Shown: piece after piece, positions 1 through 6,419 of the stretch
Numbering within the stretch: position 1 is the stretch's first letter
Layout of the letters: each line of letters begins with the position of its first letter
Origin: Bacteroidales bacterium
Lineage (GTDB): Bacteria; Bacteroidota; Bacteroidia; Bacteroidales; UBA7960
Length of the DNA: 9,289 nt
Assembly: GCA_003554665.1 (NCBI GenBank)
Contig: PWGY01000050.1
Coordinates: 1 to 9,289 of the forward strand
Direction of reading: 5' to 3'
Made by a program: the position numbers and the translations under genes
Notes under the pieces: model-generated
The model's database searches: none
Told to the model about the DNA's origin: nothing
Seen by the model: only the letters and a program-made list of their open reading frames with translations

Positions 1-4
1 ACTA

Positions 5-1492
5 ATGAAATTATTCGGAATGGTACTGGCAGTCGTACTGGCCGGTTGTTCCTCAACCTACCAGACCGCCGGTGTCATAGATGACATCTATTACTCACCT
101 CAGGTAGTCAGAACCGGTGCATCACAGGCAGATCAGCTTGCCGACAACAATCAGCAGGGCCGGAAAACTGAAATTGTAGAAGAAGCAGAAGAAGAGGAAG
201 CCAGGCCTGTATCGGGTCAGACTGCCCAGGAAGCCACCTACGAGGCTGCCGAAGAGTATTACGCTGATGACACCTCCCACTATTATGGTGAAGAAGGAGG
301 TGCCATTGTAAATCAACATTTTTACGGTGACTATTATGATTATTCCTATGCTTCCAGGATCAGGCGATTCCATCGTCCTTACGGAGCATACGGAAGTTTC
401 GGGTATTACGATCCGTTTTTTACCAACATGTATTACTACACCCATGTGCCTTATCACTACGGAGTAAGCATTCACCTGGGCTATGGTGCAGCACCATTCT
501 ATTTTCCGGGTTATTATTCCAGGTGGTATGGACACGATCCATTCTGGGGTGGCGGATGGTACAGCCATAACCGATTCTGGAGAGGCTACCAGACCGGCTA
601 CTTCGCAGGATTTCACCACGGCTATATGTATGGCGGATTCCATAGCGGGTATTACGGATACAGCCACTACAACTACATGTACAACAGCTTTGACGGAAGC
701 TCCTATCATTACGGGCACCGCAGTGGCGGAGGAAGCACTGTCGGACGATCCGCCGGCGGCCGCGGCGAACAGACATTTGCCGAAGTTTTTGAAAACCGGA
801 CGCGCCGCGATGACTCCGGAAGAAGGGAGATACTTGCCGATGCCGGCGAAAGCATTGCAAGGGAAGCAAGGAGCGAACGCAGGCCTGAAACTGCTTCACA
901 GGCCACTGCGCAGGGACGTACAAGATCCCAGGCAACCGAAAGGCAAAGTACGGAAACCGCAGAGGCTTCGCGTACTGAAAGGACCTCCTCCGATGAAGGC
1001 CAATACAGCAGGCCTGAAAGGATCAGTAGCGAAGGTCAGGAATCAGAACGGTACACACGCCCTGAACGCTCATCTGTGACAAGGCAGCAAACTTCTGAAC
1101 TTAGCGACAGAACGTACAGGTTGCCGCGTACATACACCGCACCCAGCTACCAGCAGAGCGGGACCCAGAGGAGCAGGCCGGCAGGGGTGCAAAACACACC
1201 TTCGAGGACCTCAGGCAGCAGGGAAGCGACACAGCCCACACGCACGGAACGTGGTCGACCCAGTTATACTCCGACACGGACTCAGCCGACCCGCACAACC
1301 ACTTCACCATCAAGGTCAAGCAGCCCCAGCAGGTCAACGACTAGTCCGAGCAGATCTTCCCGGCCCACAAGGGTTTCACCACCCTCCAGGTCGTCATCAT
1401 CCAGTTCGGCAACCCGCAGTTCTTCCAGTTCCAGGTCTTCCTCATCCAGCTCATCGAGCAGCAGGTCTTCCTCAAGCGGAAGGAACAGGTAA
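5..1492 (+). CDS. Tyr/Gly-rich lipoprotein with Ser/Arg-rich tail, function unknown
   Basis: I do not recognise a functional family. The N-terminus has a short hydrophobic stretch ending in a lipobox (Leu-Ala-Gly-Cys, Cys15), so the product is probably a lipid-anchored envelope protein. An acidic Glu-rich stretch follows at about residues 55-66. Residues ~85-238 are extremely rich in Tyr, Gly, His and Phe. Residues ~240-430 are hydrophilic and rich in Arg, Thr, Ser and Glu, with a repeated Y-S/T-R-P-E-R motif at 334-339 and 350-355. The tail is nearly pure Ser with spaced Arg: 26 of the last 38 residues are Ser. Only one Lys precedes the hydrophobic core and the frame is open to the left edge (codon CTA before the ATG), so the true start may lie just outside the window. 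A terminator directly follows. Low-complexity composition makes function assignment unsafe; an extended surface or periplasmic protein is an inference. Confidence 0.8.
   Translation: MKLFGMVLAVVLAGCSSTYQTAGVIDDIYYSPQVVRTGASQADQLADNNQQGRKTEIVEEAEEEEARPVSGQTAQEATYEAAEEYYADDTSHYYGEEGGAIVNQHFYGDYYDYSYASRIRRFHRPYGAYGSFGYYDPFFTNMYYYTHVPYHYGVSIHLGYGAAPFYFPGYYSRWYGHDPFWGGGWYSHNRFWRGYQTGYFAGFHHGYMYGGFHSGYYGYSHYNYMYNSFDGSSYHYGHRSGGGSTVGRSAGGRGEQTFAEVFENRTRRDDSGRREILADAGESIAREARSERRPETASQATAQGRTRSQATERQSTETAEASRTERTSSDEGQYSRPERISSEGQESERYTRPERSSVTRQQTSELSDRTYRLPRTYTAPSYQQSGTQRSRPAGVQNTPSRTSGSREATQPTRTERGRPSYTPTRTQPTRTTTSPSRSSSPSRSTTSPSRSSRPTRVSPPSRSSSSSSATRSSSSSRSSSSSSSSSRSSSSGRNR
1432..1474 (+). repeat. 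13-base direct repeat in the Ser-rich tail
   Basis: The sequence CAGGTCTTCCTCA occurs at 1432-1444 and again at 1462-1474, 30 bases apart and in the same reading frame, encoding Arg-Ser-Ser-Ser in both copies. It lies within the Ser/Arg tail of the lipoprotein gene and may reflect local duplication. Confidence 0.6.
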
Positions 1493-1530
1493 CACCACGG
1501 ACTGACGAATCCTCCGATTATTCCATCTCA

Positions 1531-1573
1531 CCCCCGGCACCCCATTAATCCGAATTTTGCCGGGGGTTTTTTT
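1531..1573 (+). terminator. Intrinsic terminator after the lipoprotein gene
   Basis: A perfect 9-bp stem is formed by CCCCCGGCA (1531-1539) and TGCCGGGGG (1558-1566), with an 18-base loop and a run of seven T (1567-1573). It sits 38 bases after the lipoprotein stop codon. It rules out the TTG at 1557 as the start of the next gene, because that codon is inside the hairpin. Confidence 0.9.
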
Positions 1574-1604
1574 AAACATGTATCAGACACATACCATACA
1601 AATT

Positions 1605-3044
1605 ATGAAAAGACTGGTTATTATGCTGATCATCGGGGTCATGACCATCCCTTTTGCATCAGCTCAGAATGAAACAGATGCACTCAGATATTCTCAACTC
1701 ATACCCGGAGGCACCGCCAGGTTTGCCAGCACAGGATCTGCTTTTGGTGCACTGGGCGGCGATTTCTCTTCCCTGGGCCTCAATCCTGCCGGTATCGCCA
1801 TTTACAGGGGGTCAGAGTTTACCATTTCTCCCTCATTGAATTACAGTCAGGTTAATACGCGGTACTTTGACACCCCCATGGATGACATGAAATACGACCT
1901 GAATCTTGGCAATGTGGGGGTCGTCTTTGCATTTCCCGTCGGCAATAAGGAAGAAGGCGGCTGGCAGTTTATCAATATGGGGTTCGGAGTCAACAGGCAC
2001 AATAACTTCAATGACCGCTGGATGGCCGAAGGGTTCAACAACAGCAGTTCGTTCATGACCAGCATGATGGAACAGGCCAACCGGGAAGGAAGTGTGGAAA
2101 ACCTCAGCGACTTTTCCACAGGCCTTGCCTGGGACACCTGGCTGCTGGGAGAGGATGATGACGGGTTTTTTGTGGACATGCCCGACGGTGGAGTGATGCA
2201 GCGTCAGGAAACCAATGCATCCGGTTCCATGCGGGAATTTGTATTATCTCTTGGTGGGAATTACAACGACAGGGTTTACGTTGGCGCAACATTTGGGTTT
2301 CCCACAGTCAGCTATGAAGAAGAAAGCCGTTATACAGAAGAAGACACCCAAAACAGAAGCGACGTTTTCAACTCCCTGGCCTACACGACAAACCTTCGCA
2401 CCGAAGGAAACGGCTACAATTTCAAGGTTGGGGCCATTGTCCGTGTCACCGACATGATCCGGCTGGGAGGTGCCTTTCACTCACCCACTTTCTTTGACCT
2501 TAGTGACCGTTACACCGCCAGCATGCGCTCAGATCTGAATCTCGACTATGACACACCCACTTCATCCTCCCCTGAGGGCCAATTTGATTACGAGCTGAAT
2601 ACTCCGCTGAAAGCCATGGGTAGCCTTGGACTGGTTTTTGGCACAAGGGGGCTCGTCAGCCTGGATTATGAGTATACTGATTATTCCGATGCAAGGCTTC
2701 GCAGCGGCGACTATTCATTCAACGAAGAAAACCGCACAATACGCAATTCTTTCACAGCCCAGCATGGCATCAGGCTTGGGGGAGAGTTACGTTTCCATCC
2801 GCTTATCCTGCGGGCGGGCTATGGTCATTACACCAGCCCTTACGCTGCAGGTGTAAACGACGGACAAAGGTCACTCATATCCGGAGGCATCGGCCTGCGG
2901 GAGCAAAGCTACTTCATTGACTTTTCGTACACTCACAGTTTTTACGAAGAAGATTACTACCTCTACCAGCTGGACGGACTGGCTCCCGTGGAAAGGGAGT
3001 TTACCGCAGGTAACTTCCGCCTGACATTTGGCTGGAGGTTTTAA
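1605..3044 (+). CDS. OmpP1/FadL family outer-membrane beta-barrel protein
   Basis: The product is a 479-residue outer-membrane barrel of the OmpP1/FadL/TodX superfamily, whose characterised members move hydrophobic compounds across the outer membrane; the substrate here is not known. The ATG at 1605 gives a clear signal peptide: Lys2-Arg3, a hydrophobic core, then Ala-Ser-Ala with cleavage predicted before Gln21. The frame runs upstream to a TTG at 1557, but that lies in the preceding terminator. The mature N-terminal region has the Bacteroidota signature 'GGTARFASTGSAFGALGGDF' followed by SSLGLNPAGIAIYRG, equivalent to the NPAG motif near the FadL N-terminus. The rest alternates polar and aromatic residues as expected for beta strands and ends in Gly-Trp-Arg-Phe, a C-terminal aromatic residue typical of BAM substrates. 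Length fits the family. It appears to be a single-gene unit, with a terminator on each side. Confidence 0.9.
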   Translation: MKRLVIMLIIGVMTIPFASAQNETDALRYSQLIPGGTARFASTGSAFGALGGDFSSLGLNPAGIAIYRGSEFTISPSLNYSQVNTRYFDTPMDDMKYDLNLGNVGVVFAFPVGNKEEGGWQFINMGFGVNRHNNFNDRWMAEGFNNSSSFMTSMMEQANREGSVENLSDFSTGLAWDTWLLGEDDDGFFVDMPDGGVMQRQETNASGSMREFVLSLGGNYNDRVYVGATFGFPTVSYEEESRYTEEDTQNRSDVFNSLAYTTNLRTEGNGYNFKVGAIVRVTDMIRLGGAFHSPTFFDLSDRYTASMRSDLNLDYDTPTSSSPEGQFDYELNTPLKAMGSLGLVFGTRGLVSLDYEYTDYSDARLRSGDYSFNEENRTIRNSFTAQHGIRLGGELRFHPLILRAGYGHYTSPYAAGVNDGQRSLISGGIGLREQSYFIDFSYTHSFYEEDYYLYQLDGLAPVEREFTAGNFRLTFGWRF

Positions 3045-3067
3045 GCGGCAGCTGCCTGCAACTGCAT

Positions 3068-3102
3068 AAAAAAAACCGGATCTGAAAAGGTCCGGTTTTT
3101 TT
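3068..3102. terminator. Bidirectional intrinsic terminator with GAAA loop
   Basis: CCGGATCT (3076-3083) pairs with AGGTCCGG (3088-3095), an 8-bp stem with one G-U pair, closed by a GAAA tetraloop (3084-3087). Eight A (3068-3075) precede it and seven T (3096-3102) follow, so it has a U-tract in either direction. It lies between the convergent ends of the OmpP1/FadL gene (3044) and the zinc-ribbon gene (3143) and probably stops transcription from both. Confidence 0.88.
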
Positions 3103-3142
3103 GGCTACAATACTTTTATTTCGTTATCAGCAGCAACAACCC

Positions 3143-4006
3143 TTATTGTTGGACACTGCTTTTAACCTCATCGTCAACAAGAATCCTTCCGCAATACTCA
3201 CAAACAATGATCTTTTTGTGCAAACGAATGTCCAGATGGCGCTGGGGAGGTATTTTATTGAAGCACCCACCGCAGGCATCACGTTCCACGGGAACAACAG
3301 CAAGTCCGTTGCGGGCATTTTCGCGAATACGCTGATAGGCGGTTAACAATCTTTCATCAATCTTAGCTTTTAGCTGCTCCGACTTCTCAAGCATCTCGGC
3401 TTCGTCCTTTTCCGTCTCCGCCACAATATCATTGAGTTCGGCCTTTTTGTCCTCCAGATCTTTTTTGCGCTCCTCCAGTTCTGTTTCTACAAGCCCCACC
3501 ATTTCTTTCTTGGTTTCCACATCAGCGGCAAACTCCTTCATCTTCTTTTCGGCAAGCTGCATTTCCAGGCTTTGGTACTCAATCTCTTTTGACAGTGAGT
3601 CAAATTCCCGGTTGTTGCGAACATTCTGTTGCTGGGCCTCATACTTCTTAATCAGCTCAAGACTCTCCTGTGCGGAAATTTTTTTGTTGGATATTTCGGT
3701 TTCCAGTTCCTGAATCTCATTGTTGAACTTTTCCACCCTCGTCTCAAGGCCTGCGATCTCATCTTCCAGATCCTGCACCTCCAAAGGCAGCTCCCCCCTG
3801 ACAATGCGAAGCTTGTCGATATTTGTATCAATGTTCTGTACACTGTAAAGGGCAATCAGTTTGTTCTTTACAGTTTTCTCAATGCTTTCTTCGGTAAGGG
3901 TTTCAGGATTTTCTACAGGCGATACCTCTTTCCCGGTACTGGGGATGATAGTCGTTTCCGGTGCTTTTTCTTTTTTCTTTTTGGTAGACTTGGGACTTTT
4001 GGCCAT
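3143..4006 (-). CDS. Coiled-coil protein with C-terminal C4-type zinc ribbon
   Basis: The 287-residue protein has three parts. The first ~40 residues are a Lys/Pro/Glu-rich, probably disordered tail. Residues ~45-220 are a long charged coiled coil with heptad-like Leu/Ile/Val spacing. The C-terminus holds a C4 zinc ribbon with cysteines at 245, 248, 269 and 272 (CGGC and CEYCGR). This is the architecture of the zf-RING_7 family; bacterial relatives are described as CdsZ-like or putative nucleic-acid-binding proteins, and the exact role is unsettled. No signal peptide or membrane segment is visible, so it is probably cytoplasmic. It lies 36 bases downstream of nif3 on the same strand, with no room for a convincing promoter, so the two are probably co-transcribed. 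The same pairing is common in Bacteroidota. The hairpin at 3068-3102 is its likely terminator. Confidence 0.9.
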   Translation of the reverse strand: MAKSPKSTKKKKEKAPETTIIPSTGKEVSPVENPETLTEESIEKTVKNKLIALYSVQNIDTNIDKLRIVRGELPLEVQDLEDEIAGLETRVEKFNNEIQELETEISNKKISAQESLELIKKYEAQQQNVRNNREFDSLSKEIEYQSLEMQLAEKKMKEFAADVETKKEMVGLVETELEERKKDLEDKKAELNDIVAETEKDEAEMLEKSEQLKAKIDERLLTAYQRIRENARNGLAVVPVERDACGGCFNKIPPQRHLDIRLHKKIIVCEYCGRILVDDEVKSSVQQ

Positions 4007-4042
4007 ATGCGTCAGTATCTTTTATAATTGATAGGCAATGAA

Positions 4043-5137
4043 CTAAAAATACCTTACCGGGTTGGTGTTGGTTTCCGAAATAAGGAGTGCAAAGTTAATC
4101 ATTTTTTCCTTAACAATATCAACCAATAATTCTTTGGTATGTTGCTCAGTTTCATAATGTCCGGCATCAACCAGCAGCAATTTACCTGCCACATCCAAAA
4201 ACTGGTGATATTTCACATCTCCGGTTACAAAGGCCTGAGCACCTGCCTGTATTGCATCCGGAAGCAAAAACGCACCGCTTCCCCCACACAGGGCAATCAC
4301 CTGAACCGGATCATCAACCGGAGGCGAATGACGGACAAAAGCCACGCCCAGCTTTTTCTTCACCATTGCGAGAAATTCATCTGCCCGCATCGGAGTTTTT
4401 AATTCCCCGATCATTCCGGATCCTGCCTGATCAAACTGATTGTCGATGGGGTACACATCATAGGCAACTTCTTCGTAAGGGTGGGCACTCTTCATTGCCG
4501 CGAGCACATCAGGCTGCAGGTAACCCGGAAAGATGGTCTCAATGCGGGTCTCCTCTTCAAAATGCAATTCCCGGAGGTTGCCCACAAATGGATTGCTGTT
4601 CTCTCCTGCCCTGAAAGAGCCTTTACCTTCAAGGTTATAGCTGCAACAGTCGTAATCACCGATCTGACCGGCCCCGGCTTTAAAAAGAGCGGCACGTACC
4701 TCATCGGCATAATCACCCGGGCAAAATGTGACCAGTTTTTTCAACACCCCCCTGGCAGGCCTGAGAATTTTCAATCGCTCCAGACCGAGTTTCTCTGCAA
4801 GCCGGGAGTTTACCCCGCCTTTCACATTATCCAGGTTTGTATGCAGGGAAAGAATGGCCACGTTGTTCCTGATTGCTTCTAAAAGCACCTGCTCAGTGGC
4901 AGTTTTTCCGCTAACACGTTTTATGCCTTCAAAAATAAGGGGATGGTGGCTGATTATCAGATCACATTTCTTCTTAATGGCCTCACGAAGCACTGCGGGG
5001 GTTACATCAAGGCACACAAGGGCCCGGGTCACCTCCTGATCCGGAGAGCCAAGTTGTATCCCGGAATTATCGTATGACTCCTGCAATGACAGAGGCGCAA
5101 CCTCTTCAAATACTTTTAACAGTTCTTTGAGCTGCAT
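4043..5137 (-). CDS. Nif3-like dinuclear metal center protein (YqfO type)
   Basis: This is a 364-residue member of the NIF3/YbgI/YqfO family, conserved proteins that bind two metal ions and assemble into hexameric rings; their biochemical role remains debated. The metal ligands can be read directly: His64-His65 in ISHHPLIF, Asp103 in HTNLD, and His327 with Glu331 in DAGHYETE near the C-terminus. The conserved YDNSG (22-26), GDVKYHQ (306-312) and closing NTNPVRYF are also present. The length and the segment at ~130-235 (including GKGSFRAGE and HPYEEVAYDVYP) match the larger form with an inserted PII/CutA-like domain, as opposed to the ~250-residue E. coli YbgI form. The ATG at 5137 gives the standard family N-terminus. 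It leads the two-gene unit with the zinc-ribbon gene and is divergent from lpxK. A similar pairing across the phylum suggests a shared job, but none is established. Confidence 0.93.
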   Translation of the reverse strand: MQLKELLKVFEEVAPLSLQESYDNSGIQLGSPDQEVTRALVCLDVTPAVLREAIKKKCDLIISHHPLIFEGIKRVSGKTATEQVLLEAIRNNVAILSLHTNLDNVKGGVNSRLAEKLGLERLKILRPARGVLKKLVTFCPGDYADEVRAALFKAGAGQIGDYDCCSYNLEGKGSFRAGENSNPFVGNLRELHFEEETRIETIFPGYLQPDVLAAMKSAHPYEEVAYDVYPIDNQFDQAGSGMIGELKTPMRADEFLAMVKKKLGVAFVRHSPPVDDPVQVIALCGGSGAFLLPDAIQAGAQAFVTGDVKYHQFLDVAGKLLLVDAGHYETEQHTKELLVDIVKEKMINFALLISETNTNPVRYF

Positions 5138-5177
5138 GATTCTTCGGCTTATGATGCATAAAAACGATCATTAACCT

Positions 5178-5208
5178 CAAATATAAGCTTTTTCTCATAC
5201 CGAAGAAA
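5178..5208 (-). promoter_or_regulatory. Candidate promoter for nif3 and zinc-ribbon gene
   Basis: Read on the minus strand, TATATTTG (5185-5178) matches the Bacteroidota -7 consensus TAnnTTTG exactly. A TTTC (5208-5205), three of four to the -33 TTTG, lies 19 bases upstream. Transcription would begin near 5172, leaving a leader of about 35 bases before the nif3 ATG. Confidence 0.5.
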
Positions 5209-5271
5209 TGCACTTTTACAGGCAATGGCATCAACGCTGCAGGAATTGTATAATAAAATAGCGCTCTGGCA

Positions 5272-5301
5272 TTTCGAGTAGCCTGATATTTCATAACTTT
5301 G
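5272..5301 (+). promoter_or_regulatory. Candidate lpxK promoter abutting the start codon
   Basis: TAACTTTG (5294-5301) matches the Bacteroidota -7 consensus TAnnTTTG exactly. TTTC (5272-5275), three of four to the -33 TTTG, lies 18 bases upstream. Only five bases separate the box from the lpxK ATG at 5307, so transcription would begin at or beside the start codon and the message would be nearly leaderless. No other full TAnnTTTG box was seen upstream on this strand in the 169-base gap. Confidence 0.45.
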
Positions 5302-5306
5302 AGCCT

Positions 5307-6374
5307 ATGGAATGGCTTCGTATACTGCTTCTTCCGTTTGCATTGCTCTATGGGGCGGCAATCTGGTTTCGCAACATGCTATTTGATGCAGGAATTCTCC
5401 CTTCAAAATCGTTTCCGATACCAGTAATCAGTGTGGGGAATCTCAGCGCCGGAGGTGCCGGGAAAACCCCCCATGTTGAATACCTGGTGTGCCTGCTCAA
5501 AGACAAATACCGCATTGCTGTCCTGAGCCGGGGGTACAAGCGCAAAACCAAAGGCTTTGTTATGGCAGGGCCGGATTCAACCGTTCACGATATCGGCGAC
5601 GAACCATTGCAAATCCACAAGAAATATCCTGATATCGTGGTCGCCGTCCAGGAAAAACGAAAGAAAGGAATCGAGCGCATCATGAGGGAGTACCCGGAAA
5701 TTAATCTAATCATTCTGGATGATGCATTTCAGCACAGATATGTAAATCCGGGGCTCAACCTCCTGCTTACCGGCTATTACAACCCTTTTTTCCGAAACTT
5801 TCTTCTTCCGGTGGGAAACCTAAGGGAGGCCAAGCGAAGGGCAAAAAGAGCAGATGCCCTGGTGGTGACCAAAACCCCCAAAGTGTTTTCCCCGCTCGAC
5901 CGGCGTTTTTTCCTTCAGCAACTGCAACGCTACAAACTAAAGAACATCTATTTTTCCAGATTGGGATATCAGCGTTTCATTCCGATGACCCCCGAAACTC
6001 CCGATTTTCCATCGGGAAATATCAAAACAATTTTTCTCCTCACAGGCATTGCCAACCCGGAGTCTCTGCAGGAAAGGCTTAAAAGGAGGTGCAAAGACCT
6101 GATTGTACATCGCTATCCTGACCACCATCAGTTCAGGGAAAAAGACCTGAAGAAACTCAGAAAAGCTTTTCTCGAAACCATCAGCCACTCAAAAATTGTG
6201 GTGACCACAGAAAAAGATGCAATGCGGATGGAAAGCCGGCAGCTTCGTAAAGAGCTCGAGGGAATTCCGGTATATTGTTTACCCATCAGGGTGGTTTTCC
6301 ATCATGAAGACAAGAAAAAGTTTGACAGGATGGTTTTCCGTTTTCTGGAAGACTTCCAAAACGAACAGAAGTAA
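5307..6374 (+). CDS. lpxK: Tetraacyldisaccharide 4'-kinase (LpxK)
   Basis: LpxK phosphorylates the 4' position of tetraacyldisaccharide 1-phosphate with ATP to make lipid IVA, a late step of the Raetz lipid A pathway on the cytoplasmic face of the inner membrane. The 355-residue length is normal. The N-terminal ~30 residues form the hydrophobic/amphipathic membrane-associated helix. The P-loop follows as GNLSAGGAGKTP (44-55), with SRGYKRK at 74-80, GDEP at 97-100, LDDAFQHR at 137-144, LLPVGNLRE at 166-174 and YPDHHQF at 270-276. The Asp/Glu pair in GDEP, the two Asp of DDAFQH and the Asp-His of PDHH correspond by motif to residues implicated in catalysis or magnesium binding in Aquifex LpxK; that correspondence is inferred without an alignment. 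The ATG at 5307 gives the standard family N-terminus. It is divergent from nif3 and convergent with the DUF418 gene. No Shine-Dalgarno sequence is visible. Confidence 0.95.
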   Translation: MEWLRILLLPFALLYGAAIWFRNMLFDAGILPSKSFPIPVISVGNLSAGGAGKTPHVEYLVCLLKDKYRIAVLSRGYKRKTKGFVMAGPDSTVHDIGDEPLQIHKKYPDIVVAVQEKRKKGIERIMREYPEINLIILDDAFQHRYVNPGLNLLLTGYYNPFFRNFLLPVGNLREAKRRAKRADALVVTKTPKVFSPLDRRFFLQQLQRYKLKNIYFSRLGYQRFIPMTPETPDFPSGNIKTIFLLTGIANPESLQERLKRRCKDLIVHRYPDHHQFREKDLKKLRKAFLETISHSKIVVTTEKDAMRMESRQLRKELEGIPVYCLPIRVVFHHEDKKKFDRMVFRFLEDFQNEQK

Positions 6375-6419
6375 AAAAAGAATACCTGACAGTTAAAGGC
6401 TGCAGGATTATTTCTTTTT
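6373..6419. terminator. Probable bidirectional terminator between lpxK and DUF418 gene
   Basis: CCTG-A-CAG (6385-6392) pairs with CTGCAGG (6400-6406), a 7-bp stem with one bulged A and a 7-base loop. It is flanked by an A-rich run (6373-6382) and a T-rich run (6408-6419, TTATTTCTTTTT), which can pair further or act as U-tracts in either direction. It overlaps the stop codons of both convergent genes, so the gap is used very tightly. Confidence 0.5.

Noticed and set aside
122..718. A 198-residue minus-strand open frame inside the lipoprotein gene
   Set aside because: It lies entirely opposite the Tyr/Gly-rich segment; its Val/Ile-rich content is the complement of Tyr, Asn and Asp codons. No family signature or upstream signal was seen.
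483..1079. A 198-residue plus-strand open frame overlapping the lipoprotein gene
   Set aside because: It is out of frame within a gene with a clear lipobox and a following terminator, and it reads as low-complexity shadow sequence.
1557..1604. Upstream TTG start for the OmpP1/FadL gene
   Set aside because: The codon lies in the stem of the terminator at 1531-1573 and would bury the signal peptide; the ATG at 1605 gives a normal one.
4481..4882. Plus-strand open frame opposite nif3
   Set aside because: It lies fully opposite a well-supported nif3 gene with all metal ligands in place.
5249..5254. TATAAT, an E. coli-type -10 box upstream of lpxK
   Set aside because: There is no matching -35 at the right spacing, and the organism appears to be Bacteroidota, where the -7 box TAnnTTTG is used instead.
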